Below, piece after piece: positions 36,972 through 45,824 of a stretch of DNA of 64,000 nucleotides (the stretch's first letter is position 1; each line of letters opens with the position of its first letter). This DNA is from FACHB-T130 sp042747725 (GTDB taxonomy: Bacteria; Cyanobacteriota; Cyanobacteriia; Cyanobacteriales; FACHB-T130): contig NZ_JBHZGO010000082.1 in the NCBI RefSeq assembly GCF_042747725.1, positions 62,001 through 126,000 of the forward strand, given 5' to 3'. The position numbers were made by a program, and so were the translations under genes. The notes beneath the pieces were generated by a model, which had not been told where the DNA came from, did not search any database, and saw nothing but the letters and a program-made list of their open reading frames with translations.

Positions 36972-38162
36972 CTACCGAGAGAATTGCCAACGACCTAGGT
37001 GTACTGCGTTGAGTGTTGCAATATATTCCTCCAAGTTAAAAGAAGACTTTGTTTCTCTTTGGGGGAGGGTTTCTTCAATGACAAGCGGCAAACCCAACAT
37101 CGCCGCAGACGTATTAACTAGACAGTTGCCCAAATTCGTGGCATCGTAGCCACCTTCTAACAACAGCAGGTAATGCCCACCCACGAAGGCGATCGCTTCT
37201 GCGACCAAACGGGTTAGGTTGTAGTAAAGTTGGGCACTCAGGCACAAGCCTGCGCCAGGATCGTACAGGTAAAGATGATTGATATCATCAAAGTGTCCAT
37301 CAAACCCCGCCGATACAATCACCATGTCGGGTTTAGCCTGGGCAATCAGAGCCGGTACGATAGTTTGGAACAGCGCCCAATACTCATCATCTGCTAGTTT
37401 AGCGGGTAGCGGCAGGTTGATAATGTTACCATTTGCGCCAATATCGTCAATGTTGCCGGTTTCCGGATAAAGCTCTGCACCGAATTGGTGGAGCGAGCAA
37501 AAAATGATGCGCGGGTCGTCCTGTACGATATCTTGGGTACCGTCTCCGTGATGCAAGTCCCAATCCAAGATTAAAACACGCTCTACGCCATCTTTTTTTA
37601 AGCAATATTTGGCTGCGATCGCTGCATTATTAAATAAGCAGAAACCACCCGCTTTTTCGCGTCCGGCGTGGTGTCCAGGCGGACGGTTTAAGCTCAGGGC
37701 GCTTTGAATCTGCCCGGACAAAATGCCTTTAATGGCGCTAATTCCTGCCCCAGCGGAAATCAAGGCGGTTTCGTAAGATCCTGGGCTTAAATAGGTAGAC
37801 TCAGCCAAATACCCGCCAGCCGCACTGATTGCCCGGACTTGAGCAATGTATTCCGATGTGTGTACTGCCTGTAAATCCTCTTCCGTTGCCGGTTCTGGCT
37901 CTAGAAGGGTCATCTGCTGGATTAACTCAAAATCTCTTAGCGCTGCCATTGCTGCTGTCAGGCGACTGCTGGACTCCGGGTGTGGTACCGGACTAACGAC
38001 TGGGTAAGGAAACTGAATTTGGTCTAACGTGTAAACTGGGTCAAGCAAATCTTGCCCCGCTACCCTGTGATATAGGTTATTTCCTTCGACCCTAATTTGA
38101 CCGGGGTCGTGTATGGCAAATTCAGGAGTATAAATTAGGGCGATTGGCAACATCTTGGTCAT
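36972..38162 (-). CDS. Histone deacetylase family (AcuC/Hdac-like) hydrolase
   Basis: This 396-residue zinc-dependent deacetylase family protein contains RPPGHHAGREKAGGFCLFNN (catalytic His pair), LILDWDLHHGDGTQDI (zinc-binding Asp/His), IVSAGFDGH (second zinc Asp) and LLEGGYDATN. Bacterial members act on acetylated lysines, acetylpolyamines or other acyl amides; the substrate here is unknown. The ATG at 38162 is preceded by a short AT-rich gap. It is transcribed toward the heptamer array. The next gene on its 5' side is a frameshifted acetyltransferase on the other strand, suggesting but not proving a functional link. Confidence 0.88.
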   Translation of the reverse strand: MTKMLPIALIYTPEFAIHDPGQIRVEGNNLYHRVAGQDLLDPVYTLDQIQFPYPVVSPVPHPESSSRLTAAMAALRDFELIQQMTLLEPEPATEEDLQAVHTSEYIAQVRAISAAGGYLAESTYLSPGSYETALISAGAGISAIKGILSGQIQSALSLNRPPGHHAGREKAGGFCLFNNAAIAAKYCLKKDGVERVLILDWDLHHGDGTQDIVQDDPRIIFCSLHQFGAELYPETGNIDDIGANGNIINLPLPAKLADDEYWALFQTIVPALIAQAKPDMVIVSAGFDGHFDDINHLYLYDPGAGLCLSAQLYYNLTRLVAEAIAFVGGHYLLLLEGGYDATNLGNCLVNTSAAMLGLPLVIEETLPQRETKSSFNLEEYIATLNAVHLGRWQFSR

Positions 38163-38236
38163 TGGTTATTCGTGATTAGTCATTAGTCTTCAGCTAACGA
38201 ATAATGACTCTTCATCCATTACCCATTTTCTCAAAA

Positions 38237-38744
38237 ATGCACATTGAACCCCTTTCTCATCAGACTGTTAATGAAGCGATTAATCTAGTCCATACAGTTT
38301 TTCTCTACCAAATTTTCTCTGAACGAGCCAGTGCCTGTATTTCCCTTAAGCTTAAGGAAAAACAGTATAATTTCTCAAATTGCTTTCTGGCTGGTTGGGA
38401 TGACCGAAGCCTGCTATTGGGTTGCCGTTGATGATGCTTCCCAAAAAGTAGTTGAAACAACTGGATTATACAGCAGCAAAGATGATAAAAATGAGGGATT
38501 ATGGCTTGGCTGGACGTGTGTAGATACCGCATTTCGCGGTCAAGGAATTGGGAGGAAATTAGTTGATTTTGCTATTGAAAAGGCAGGCTCGGAAGGCAAT
38601 AAATTTTTACGATTATACACCTCAAATCATCCCAACCAAGCCATCGCCCAGCTTCTCTACGATAAACGAGGATTTCGGATTATTGGTGAAGAACCGTTTA
38701 AGGGAAGTCGTCTCAAAAAAATCTACCGCGAGGTAGAGTTATAA
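38237..38744 (+). pseudogene. GNAT-family acetyltransferase, frameshifted
   Basis: The 5' part, from ATG 38237, reads MHIEPLSHQTVNEAINLVHTVF...FSERASACISL. The rest continues in the next frame as SLRKNSIISQIAFWLVG...GQGIGRKLVDFAIEKA and ends at 38744. Joined, they give a ~168-residue GNAT enzyme with the acetyl-CoA loop (RGQGIGRKL). The shift lies near 38345-38350 in a CTTAAGCTTAAG stretch, consistent with one extra base. Either the gene is inactive or this is a sequence error. The shorter downstream frame (ATG 38331) would lack the first beta-alpha unit. Confidence 0.75.
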
Positions 38745-39147
38745 GATTTTCTTACATTTTTAGTGAATAAAACTCTAATTTGTGTCGTAAGCTGCTAATA
38801 CAAGGAGCAATTTATTGGGACTCAATAATAAGTATGATTAAGTTTATAAGAATTAATGAAGCCTCGCCCGGTTGAATCTTGGCGACTGTAGAGAAGGATT
38901 TTAAACCCACCCCTACATTTATATACCGGCAATTTCTAACTATCGAGGTATCTTTTCTTTCGCCATACATGCATCGCACTTCAAACCCATGCATAGGCGG
39001 CAACTACACCTGTTTCATACGGTTGTGCCCACTGCGATCGCTATCAGGGTAGAGATACATTGTTAATTAAGCAAGTACATAAAAGTTTATGCATGGGGAA
39101 ATACCACTTCACCCATCGCCTAAACAGCTCGGTAGAGGAAAGCCGCC
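38745..39147. promoter_or_regulatory. Intergenic region upstream of clpC
   Basis: This 403-bp gap has no gene I can support; a 63-codon minus-strand frame here has no recognisable features. It must contain the clpC promoter. No CIRCE-like inverted repeat (TTAGCACTC-N9-GAGTGCTAA) is visible, so HrcA control is not indicated. Confidence 0.35.
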
Positions 39148-41628
39148 ATGTTTCAACACTTCACAGACAAAGCCGTTAGGGTAATTATGCTATCTCAGGA
39201 AGAAGCACGTCGCCTGGGACACAACCTCGTGGGCACCGAGCAACTCCTTTTAGGATTAATTGCAGAAGGCACGGGTGTGGCGGCTAAAGTTCTGACCGAC
39301 CAAGGCATCACCCTGCAATCATGCCGGATAGAAACCGAAAAAATTATTGGTCGGGGGTCTCGCTTTGTACCCTCTGAAATTCCCTTTACCCCTAAGGTGA
39401 AGCGGGTTTTCGAGCAAGCCTTTCTTGAGGCAAAGGCTTTCGGACATAACTATATTGGTCCGGAACACCTGCTGCTAGGGTTGATTCAAGAGGGGGAAGG
39501 AGTTGCCGCCAAAGTGCTGGCAAACCTGAACGCTGACCCGGCGAACATCCGTACCGCCGTGATTCGGAGGTTGGGAGAAGTCGCAGCCGTCTCCACTGGC
39601 AGTGGAGAAGATCGTTCGGCATCAGCACGTACTGACCGCAAAACCGCGACGTTAGATGAGTTTGGCACGAATCTGACCGCACTAGCAGCACAAGGCAAGC
39701 TCGATCCAGTCGTCGGTCGCACCAAAGAAATTGAACGCGCTATCCAGATTTTAGCTCGCCGCACCAAGAGTAACCCGGTTTTGATTGGAGAGCCAGGGGT
39801 TGGTAAAACGGCGATCGCTGAAGGTTTAGCTCAGCGTATTGTGAATAAAGACGTTCCTGGTTTCTTGGAAGATAAGCAGGTGATCGGTCTGGATATGGGT
39901 TCGCTGATCGCGGGTACCAAATTCCGGGGCGAATTTGAAGAACGCCTCAAGAAAATTGTGGAAGAAGTTCGGACATCGGGGAATATCATTCTGGTTGTTG
40001 ACGAAGTGCATACGCTAGTTGGTGCGGGGTCAACTGAAGGTGGCATGGATGCCGCGAATATCCTCAAGCCAGCATTGGCGCGAGGCGAGTTGCAGTGCAT
40101 GGGAATGACAACTCTGGATGAATACCGCCAGCACATTGAACGAGATGCCGCCTTAGAACGTCGCTTCCAGCCGATTATGGTAGGCGCACCCAGCGTGAGT
40201 GAAACCATTGAGATTTTATTTGGTCTGCGCGATCGCTACGAGCAGCACCATAAAGTTAAAATCTCTGATATTGCTCTGGTTGCAGCCGCTCAGCTTAGCG
40301 ATCGCTACATCTCAGATCGTTTCTTGCCAGATAAGGCAATTGACCTGATTGATGAAGCGGGTTCTCGCGTCCATCTGAGAAACAGCAAGTCTTCTGGTAC
40401 TGGGCAACTGAAGCGCGAACTGCGTCAAGTGACCAAAGAGAAAGAAGAAGTTGTGAAGGCTCAAGACTTTGATAAAGCGGGACATCTGCGCGATCGCGAG
40501 TTGGAACTTGAGGCACAATTGAAAGCGATCGCTGACAACAAAAAGGCAGAAGTTATTAACGCCGAAAACTCCCCAGTTGTTGGCGAAGAAGATATCGCTC
40601 AAATCGTTGCTTCCTGGACTGGAGTTCCTGTCAGCAAACTCACCGAATCCGAATCGGAGTTACTGCTGCACTTAGAAGATACCTTGCACCAGCGTCTCAT
40701 CGGTCAAGAGGAAGCCGTCACCGCCGCCTCTAAGGCCATTCGCCGCGCCCGCGTCGGTCTAAAAGACCCCAACCGTCCCATCGCCAGCTTTATCTTCTCA
40801 GGTCCAACCGGAGTGGGCAAGACGGAACTTGCGAAGTCGTTGGCTGCTTACTTCTTCGGTTCCGAAGAAGCCATGATTCGACTGGATATGTCGGAATTCA
40901 TGGAAAGCCACACGGTTTCCAAGCTGATTGGTTCGCCTCCCGGATACGTGGGATACAACGAAGGCGGTCAGTTGACCGAAGCGGTGCGTCGCAAGCCTTA
41001 CACGGTGGTACTGTTCGACGAAATCGAAAAAGCTCACCCCGATGTGTTCAATATGCTGCTGCAACTCTTGGATGACGGTCGCCTGACCGATGCTCAAGGT
41101 CGCACAGTAGACTTCAAGAACACCTTGATCGTCATGACCTCCAACATCGGTTCTAAAGTCATTGAGAAAGGCGGCGGCGGTCTAGGCTTCGAGGTATCCG
41201 ACAATCAAGCTGAGGCTCAGTACAACCATGTTCGCGCTTTGGTGAATGAAGAACTCAAGCAATACTTCCGTCCTGAGTTTCTCAATCGTCTCGACGAGAT
41301 CATTGTCTTCCGTCAGTTGACGAAGGACGAAGTGAAGCAAATTTCTGTTATCATGCTGCGCGAAATCTCCGAACGCTTGACCGAACAGGGAATTATTCTG
41401 GAAGTCAGCGATCGCTTCAAAGAGCGTGTCGTAACTGAAGGCTACAGTCCTGCTTACGGTGCAAGACCGTTGCGCCGTGCCATCATGCGACTCTTAGAAG
41501 ACAACTTGGCTGAAGCCATGCTATCTGGCACTATTCAAGATGGAGACACTGCCATCATTGATGTTGACGATGACGGTCAGATTCGGGTAGTCAAATCCGA
41601 ACAGCGAGAGTTACTTCCTGTAGCCTAA
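39148..41628 (+). CDS. clpC: ClpC, ATP-dependent Clp protease ATPase subunit
   Basis: This 826-residue Hsp100 chaperone unfolds substrates for the ClpP protease. It has the double Clp-N domain at residues 1-150, then AAA+ domain 1 with Walker A GEPGVGKTAIAEG (~215). The UVR-containing middle domain (~415-460, EVVKAQDFDKAGHLRD) separates ClpC from ClpB. AAA+ domain 2 has Walker A GPTGVGKTELAK (~555) and a C-terminal D2-small domain. The length is normal for cyanobacterial ClpC, which is usually essential. It is a single-gene unit with a strong terminator after it. Confidence 0.97.
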   Translation: MFQHFTDKAVRVIMLSQEEARRLGHNLVGTEQLLLGLIAEGTGVAAKVLTDQGITLQSCRIETEKIIGRGSRFVPSEIPFTPKVKRVFEQAFLEAKAFGHNYIGPEHLLLGLIQEGEGVAAKVLANLNADPANIRTAVIRRLGEVAAVSTGSGEDRSASARTDRKTATLDEFGTNLTALAAQGKLDPVVGRTKEIERAIQILARRTKSNPVLIGEPGVGKTAIAEGLAQRIVNKDVPGFLEDKQVIGLDMGSLIAGTKFRGEFEERLKKIVEEVRTSGNIILVVDEVHTLVGAGSTEGGMDAANILKPALARGELQCMGMTTLDEYRQHIERDAALERRFQPIMVGAPSVSETIEILFGLRDRYEQHHKVKISDIALVAAAQLSDRYISDRFLPDKAIDLIDEAGSRVHLRNSKSSGTGQLKRELRQVTKEKEEVVKAQDFDKAGHLRDRELELEAQLKAIADNKKAEVINAENSPVVGEEDIAQIVASWTGVPVSKLTESESELLLHLEDTLHQRLIGQEEAVTAASKAIRRARVGLKDPNRPIASFIFSGPTGVGKTELAKSLAAYFFGSEEAMIRLDMSEFMESHTVSKLIGSPPGYVGYNEGGQLTEAVRRKPYTVVLFDEIEKAHPDVFNMLLQLLDDGRLTDAQGRTVDFKNTLIVMTSNIGSKVIEKGGGGLGFEVSDNQAEAQYNHVRALVNEELKQYFRPEFLNRLDEIIVFRQLTKDEVKQISVIMLREISERLTEQGIILEVSDRFKERVVTEGYSPAYGARPLRRAIMRLLEDNLAEAMLSGTIQDGDTAIIDVDDDGQIRVVKSEQRELLPVA

Positions 41629-41673
41629 AGGGCATGAGTTACGCAATTCATTAGCTAAGATTTAGCATTTTCA

Positions 41674-41704
41674 TTCCCTGGCAGAAATGTCAGGGGATTT
41701 TTTT
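41674..41704 (+). terminator. Rho-independent terminator of clpC
   Basis: This is an eight-base-pair stem, CCCTGGCA / TGTCAGGG (one G-U pair), closed by a GAAA tetraloop and followed by GATTTTTTTTC, starting 46 bp after the clpC stop. Confidence 0.85.
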
Positions 41705-41741
41705 CTTCAGTCAGGGGTTTAAACTCCTGGCTAATAGCTCA

Positions 41742-41853
41742 AGTCCACTTAAGTGGACTAATAACTGCTTTCCAGTCCACTTAAGTGGACTAATAACTGC
41801 TTTCCAGTCCACTTAAGTGGACTTTAGCTATTAGACCGGAACTTAAGTTCCGG
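41742..41853. repeat. Array of 18-bp palindromes with 32-bp period
   Basis: AGTCCACTTAAGTGGACT, a perfect palindrome, occurs at 41742-41759, 41774-41791 and 41806-41823 with a conserved 14-bp spacer (AATAACTGCTTTCC). A fourth, different palindrome CCGGAACTTAAGTTCCGG lies at 41836-41853 and is followed by GCGGTTTTTT, so it could end transcription. GCTAATAGCT before and AGCTATTAG after the array form an outer inverted repeat. Confidence 0.85.
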
Positions 41854-41890
41854 GCGGTTTTTTGAAAATGGTGCAAGATGTAAAGTTAAA

Positions 41891-42268
41891 TTATTTTTCA
41901 TCAAAAAAAACGGCTGGCGAAATATGGAAAAAATTAGCCAATTTTTGAATATGTTCTACCGTTAGCTGACGCTTACCGTTCAGCACTGCCGAAACGATGG
42001 ACTCCGTTTTAAAAATAGGAACCAGGTCTTTCTGTCGGAGATTCAACTCAACCATGAGCGCTTTAATTAGCTCTACGCCCTGAAGAGTAGGTAGAGGATG
42101 GTGAAGTTCTTCGTAATCGTGGACTAAACTACCTAACACATTGAGATAGTCCTGCTCGTCTGCTGTCAGAGTACCGCGATCTATCAAAGAATCTATCACC
42201 TGTTGCGTAGCAATAAAATCCTCTTCTGTAGCGATGGGACGCGGAGGAAAAGCCTTGAGTAGTGACAT
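41891..42268 (-). CDS. higA: HigA-type antitoxin
   Basis: This protein of about 125 residues has a C-terminal helix-turn-helix of the XRE type (LRQKDLVPIFKTESIVSAVLNGKRQLTVEHIQKLANFF), typical of HigA antitoxins of the HigB-first arrangement. It follows the toxin gene on the same strand. The start at ATG 42268, 13 bp after the toxin stop, is preferred over an in-frame ATG at 42331 that would lie inside higB. It should neutralise HigB and bind its own promoter to repress the operon. Confidence 0.85.
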   Translation of the reverse strand: MSLLKAFPPRPIATEEDFIATQQVIDSLIDRGTLTADEQDYLNVLGSLVHDYEELHHPLPTLQGVELIKALMVELNLRQKDLVPIFKTESIVSAVLNGKRQLTVEHIQKLANFFHISPAVFFDEK

Positions 42269-42281
42269 ATACTCGCTAGTG

Positions 42282-42584
42282 CTACGTGTACCAGAGGTCG
42301 TTTTTCCAGTCTTCTGTGTCGTATTCTGCATAGGTCAGGACATTGCGAATAAAAATTTTTTTGTACTTATAATCTACCAAAGCAATCAGGCGATAGTTAT
42401 TACCACAGATGTTAAAAACGGTCAGATTTTTAACTTGATCGGCTGAAGGTAATATTACTCTAAGGTCTACAAAATTTTCCCACTGAGCCTCTTTTGTGTG
42501 GTCGTACCACAACTGAAGGCTCGTTTGAGAATTGGGGTGTTTTCCCCAAAAATCTTTGAGTCTTTTGTAGGTGATAATGTGCAT
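42282..42584 (-). CDS. higB: HigB-type mRNA interferase toxin
   Basis: This 100-residue RelE/HigB-fold toxin has characteristic segments FWGKHPNSQTSLQLWYD, FNICGNNYRLIALVDYKYKKIFIRNVLTYAEYD and DLWYT at the end. HigB toxins cleave mRNA on the ribosome. The order toxin-antitoxin is typical of hig loci. The frame appears intact. Confidence 0.88.
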   Translation of the reverse strand: MHIITYKRLKDFWGKHPNSQTSLQLWYDHTKEAQWENFVDLRVILPSADQVKNLTVFNICGNNYRLIALVDYKYKKIFIRNVLTYAEYDTEDWKNDLWYT

Positions 42585-42751
42585 GAGAGCCTTTTTACAG
42601 GCTTACTATAAGCAATTTGCGAAGTTAATGTCAAACAAACTGGTGAGAGCGATCGCATTCCCATTTATGCACAGATGTGAATTCATGCCAAAATTATATT
42701 TAGTGTTTCAGGCGATCGCGTTCTGGGAAATCTCAGCAAAAAGGAATTTAT

Positions 42752-43282
42752 ATGGTTTCTGATTCAATTTTCTATACCTACATGGATAGCCCTCTGGGAC
42801 GTATCTTAATCGCGCAAAACTCAGTTGGGCTAGTGGCGATAGACTTTCAAGAAGGGCTGGCTGCAAAGTCTCCAGAAACTGCTTGGCATTTCCAAAAGAA
42901 GCTAAACGGTAACGCCGTCGATCAACTTCAGGCATATTTTAATGGCGAATTGCATCAATTCACGCTATCGCTTGCCCCCATAGGTACACTGTTTCAACAG
43001 CAAGTTTGGACAGCACTCCAGTCGATTCCTTACGGTCAAACGATATCTTATGGAGAACTGGCGAAAAAAATAGGATTGCCAACAGCAGCGCGTGCTGTTG
43101 GAGCAGCCAACGGGAAAAATCCTCTATGTATTATTGTGCCTTGTCACCGTGTTATCGGCAGCAACGGCACACTTACAGGTTTTAGAGGTGGAGTCCGTCT
43201 TAAAGAAGGTTTACTGGAACTTGAGCACAGACATAGTGCAAAACCTAGTCTGCAATTGACAATAGCTTTGAGCAACAGTTAA
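42752..43282 (+). CDS. ogt: Methylated-DNA--protein-cysteine methyltransferase
   Basis: This 176-residue repair protein removes the alkyl group from O6-methylguanine by transfer to its own cysteine. The active-site motif IIVPCHRVIGSNG is present at about residue 130, with the helix-turn-helix region YGQTISYGELAKKIGLPTAARAVGAANGKNP before it. The start ATG at 42752 follows an AAAAAGGAA ribosome-binding site. The first ~70 residues form the usual poorly conserved N-domain. It is an Ogt/Ada-C type enzyme and stands alone. Confidence 0.93.
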   Translation: MVSDSIFYTYMDSPLGRILIAQNSVGLVAIDFQEGLAAKSPETAWHFQKKLNGNAVDQLQAYFNGELHQFTLSLAPIGTLFQQQVWTALQSIPYGQTISYGELAKKIGLPTAARAVGAANGKNPLCIIVPCHRVIGSNGTLTGFRGGVRLKEGLLELEHRHSAKPSLQLTIALSNS

Positions 43283-43353
43283 AGGCGCAATCGCCAGAAT
43301 TGTTCTGTTTCTGGAAGACATTTTTTGATGCTACCTTTAATGATGCGATCGCC

Positions 43354-43374
43354 AATGCGAACCAGCATAACTAC
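43354..43374. repeat. Copy of dispersed repeat next to HIP1
   Basis: AATGCGAACCAGCATAACTAC follows a GCGATCGC site and is a diverged copy of the ~26-bp repeat found also at 45114, 49578 and 50545. Confidence 0.4.
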
Positions 43375-43505
43375 TTATGACAGGTAGGTTGCTTTGAAAC
43401 TAGATAATATGGCGAACTTATTTGGAATTAGAACTTATTTTGTAGAATTTGCCAAGCTTGCATCAGTAGGTAAAGGGGCTATTGTTTCTAGCCTACAATT
43501 AGGTT

Positions 43506-43922
43506 ATGCCTAGATTAGACATCATCCATGACGCTATAAAAAATGCGCTGATAAAGGATGGCTGGACAATTACAGACGATCCCTATGTCATTCAGTATCG
43601 AAGAACAACGTTATACGCCGATCTAGGTGCTGAACGTCCGATCGCAGCTGAACGGGATAGGCAAAAGCTTGTCGTTGAAGTGAAAAGCTTTCTTGGTGCA
43701 TCAAAAATACAAGACTTAAAAGAAACTCTCGGTCAGTACGATATTTACCGTTATCTTCTGGAGGAAACAGCACCAGACCGTAAACTTTATGTTGCTGTCA
43801 GTACAGTCGCTCATAACACCTTTTTCAAGCAAGATGTAATTCAACTCATTCTTAGTAGACATCAGCTTCCACTCATTGTCGTAAATATAGAGACAGAGGA
43901 AATTACGCAATGGATAAATTAA
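43506..43922 (+). CDS. xisH: XisH (element excision controlling factor family)
   Basis: This 138-residue XisH protein has a PD-(D/E)XK nuclease-like core. The D-E-x-K-type elements appear as YADLGAE and LVVEVKSFLG, with LKETLGQYDIYRYLL following. XisH and XisI were named for a role in excision of the fdxN element in heterocystous cyanobacteria, but homologous pairs are spread widely without such elements. The molecular function is not settled. It overlaps xisI by 13 bp. No excision element borders are seen here. Confidence 0.93.
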   Translation: MPRLDIIHDAIKNALIKDGWTITDDPYVIQYRRTTLYADLGAERPIAAERDRQKLVVEVKSFLGASKIQDLKETLGQYDIYRYLLEETAPDRKLYVAVSTVAHNTFFKQDVIQLILSRHQLPLIVVNIETEEITQWIN

Positions 43923-44254
43923 CTGAGTATCCCAAGCTGATTAAACAGATATTGTTTGAGTATGTAGAATTGTGCAACCGCAGTCCCGATAGAGAAATCG
44001 AGACATTCTTGATTGTGGATGAACCAAAGGGACATTATATCTGGATGAACCTTGGTTGGCAGAACGGCGATCGCATTGCTGGCATGACCGTCTATGTTCG
44101 TATTCGTGATGGTAAGTTTTGGATCGAAGAAGATTGGACTGAAGATGGCATTGCTACTGACCTAGTTCGTGCAGGTGTCCCCAAAGAAGATATTGTGTTA
44201 GCATTCCACGAGCCTAAGATGCGACAGTATACAGACTTTGCAGTTGCATCATAG
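43910..44254 (+). CDS. xisI: XisI (element excision controlling factor family)
   Basis: This 114-residue XisI protein includes MDKLTEYPKLIKQILFEYV, then VDEPKGHYIWMNLGWQNGDRI, then DGKFWIEEDWTEDGIATDLVRAGVPKEDIVLAFHEP, a family-typical pattern. It always partners XisH, and here the genes overlap by 13 bp. The pairing resembles a toxin-antitoxin or nuclease-partner pair and it lies within an accessory stretch. Confidence 0.93.
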   Translation: MDKLTEYPKLIKQILFEYVELCNRSPDREIETFLIVDEPKGHYIWMNLGWQNGDRIAGMTVYVRIRDGKFWIEEDWTEDGIATDLVRAGVPKEDIVLAFHEPKMRQYTDFAVAS

Positions 44255-44501
44255 CGGTGCAGGCTAATACATTGATGGAGCCGGAGGAGCGATATTGGTG
44301 GGGTTGCAAAGGCGATGCGCTAAGGCGTGTTTATTTGGGAAAAATGCTCAGTTTTGTGTTCATTTGATGCTCAGTAATTGTGGTTTATGTTCATGCTTGC
44401 GCTCGAAGCATTCTAGTATAAGCTTTTAGCAAATTACTCCCGCCCAACAAAGTATAAATTTGGTATAACTAAAGTGTGTCAACTACTTGAGGAGTCAGCC
44501 C

Positions 44502-44738
44502 TTGAAAACCGCTATTTCTCTTACTGACCCAATTTTTGAAGAAGCTGAGGCACTTGCTCAACAGTTGGGTATGTCTCGGAGTGAACTCTACACGAAAGCA
44601 TTGAAAGCATATTTGAAGCGATATAACCGAGAGCGAATGTTATCGCAACTAAACGAGGTTTACTCTCAAGAGTCATCAGAATTAGACCCAGTAATGGTAA
44701 AAATGCAGTTTATGTCTCTACCGCATGAGGATTGGTAG
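44502..44738 (+). CDS. Ribbon-helix-helix antitoxin of a MazEF-like pair
   Basis: This 78-residue protein begins KTAISLTDPIFEEAEALAQQ, a ribbon-helix-helix start, followed by LGMSRSELYTKALKAYLKRY and a C-terminal tail ending LPHEDW. It should bind DNA as a dimer and neutralise the MazF-like toxin encoded next. Start TTG 44502 is chosen because GAGGAG lies 7 bp upstream; a frame extension to 44487 lacks this. The stop (TAG 44736-44738) overlaps the original GTG start of the toxin by one base. Confidence 0.82.
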   Translation: MKTAISLTDPIFEEAEALAQQLGMSRSELYTKALKAYLKRYNRERMLSQLNEVYSQESSELDPVMVKMQFMSLPHEDW

Positions 44739-45076
44739 TGTATCGCGGAGAGATTTAATGGGCAAATTTACCTGACCCAATGGGTTCAGAACCTGGCTAT
44801 CGTAGACCAGTCCTAATTATTCAGGATGATACATTCACCCAAAGTCGTCTTAGGACGGTAATAGTTGTTATTATCACTTCCAATATAAAACTTGCGATCG
44901 CACCGGGCAATGTTTTATTATCCCGTGATACCACGGGTTTATCCAGAGATTCTGTTGCAAATGTCTCCCAGATATTCACTGTGGACAAAGCATTTTTGAC
45001 TGAGCGTATTGGTTCATTACCAGTGAGTTTGCAAGAAGAGGTAGATGAAGGTTTACGAGCAGTTCTATACCTTTGA
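44738..45076 (+). pseudogene. MazF-like toxin with in-frame TAA near the start
   Basis: Starting at GTG 44738 the frame reads (M)YRGEI, stop (TAA 44756-44758), then WANLPDPMGSEPGYRRPVLIIQDD and on to KAFLTERIGSLP and a stop at 45076. A MazF endoribonuclease would normally have GEIWW here, so a Trp codon (TGG) appears changed to TAA. Translation from ATG 44780 gives a 98-residue protein without the first strand, which in MazF carries conserved Arg-Gly-Glu-Ile residues and is probably needed for activity. Confidence 0.82.
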
Positions 45077-45581
45077 TGATTAAGGTTCTTCAACTACGAC
45101 CTGAATCGCTCAAGTGCGAATCAGGATATCATCGACGACAGGACTAGCGATCGCACAGGGAATTTTTATCCGCAGAAACCAGTTAGATAGCAGTGAGCCT
45201 GAAGCAGAAATGAGCGATTCTGCTTCGCCGGGGAGGAAGCGATCGCAATCTTGAATATTCCGCAGACCACGCTAGTTTAAGAATATCGTGTTGGGGAGGA
45301 AGCGATCGCTACTTGCACTATCAGAATTTCCCTTGCTTAAAAGTGACCGACGAGCAATTTCTTCAATTGTCATGGCAAATCCTGAATGTCATCTATCCGA
45401 AGTTAAGATGTCAGAAGGTAATTTGTAGGACAATACCACAAGGGGTTTTGGCTGGAAGTGGCTTTGAAGCATAATGCTTGTCAAACATCTGTTTCCTCGC
45501 TATAGTGTAGATACTCTGTATATACCTAATTATAGGAAAGCTGAGTATAGAGATCGGTTTCGCTAGATGGAGATTCAGACT
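45077..45581. other. Gene-free stretch with repeats and Uma2 debris
   Basis: No intact gene lies here. It contains a copy of the ~26-bp dispersed repeat (45114-45141) and two copies of GGGGAGGAAGCGATCGC (around 45230 and 45294). At 45343-45428 there are traces of a Uma2-family gene start (VTDEQFLQLSW, then ANPECHLSEV in another frame). Confidence 0.4.
45343..45428 (+). pseudogene. Fragment resembling the N-terminus of a Uma2 gene
   Basis: VTDEQFLQLSW followed, one frame over, by ANPECHLSEVKMSEGNL and a stop resembles the usual Uma2 start (compare LTDEQFFQLCLNNRDLRLER in the intact gene at 60356-60931). The fragment is short, so the assignment is tentative. Confidence 0.4.
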
Positions 45582-45824
45582 ATGGCTGCAACTGTTGCAA
45601 AGTGGGGAAACAGTCTTGCTGTTCGGATTCCACAGAATTTAGCCAAGGAAATCCATTTAGCTGAAGGGGCTGAGATAGATATTAGTGTGGTAGATGGAAC
45701 TCTAGTAATTAAGCCCAGAAGTCGAAAGCGTTACTCGCTTGATGAGCTTATTAAGGGAATCACACCGGAGAATCTTCACGCTGAAATTGATAGTGGAATA
45801 GCTGTAGGAAATGAAGTTTGGTAG
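45582..45824 (+). CDS. mazE: MazE-type antitoxin (AbrB fold)
   Basis: This 80-residue protein begins AATVAKWGNSLAVRIPQNLA, then AEGAEIDISVVDGTLVIKP, the swapped-hairpin AbrB/SpoVT DNA-binding domain of MazE. The acidic C-terminus (NLHAEIDSGIAVGNEVW) would bind the toxin. ATG 45582 is preferred to the ATG 15 bp upstream because the family starts at this point. It overlaps the toxin gene by 7 bp. Confidence 0.9.
   Translation: MAATVAKWGNSLAVRIPQNLAKEIHLAEGAEIDISVVDGTLVIKPRSRKRYSLDELIKGITPENLHAEIDSGIAVGNEVW

Noticed and set aside
38812..39003. 63-codon minus-strand frame upstream of clpC
   Set aside because: It is short, has no motif and lies in the probable clpC promoter region.
41742..41853. 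CRISPR array
   Set aside because: There are only three repeats, the repeats are perfect palindromes, the spacers are 14 bp and identical, and no cas genes are present.
43506..44254. Excision element (fdxN-type) at xisHI
   Set aside because: No recombinase gene or matching border repeats are visible; XisHI pairs are common without such elements.
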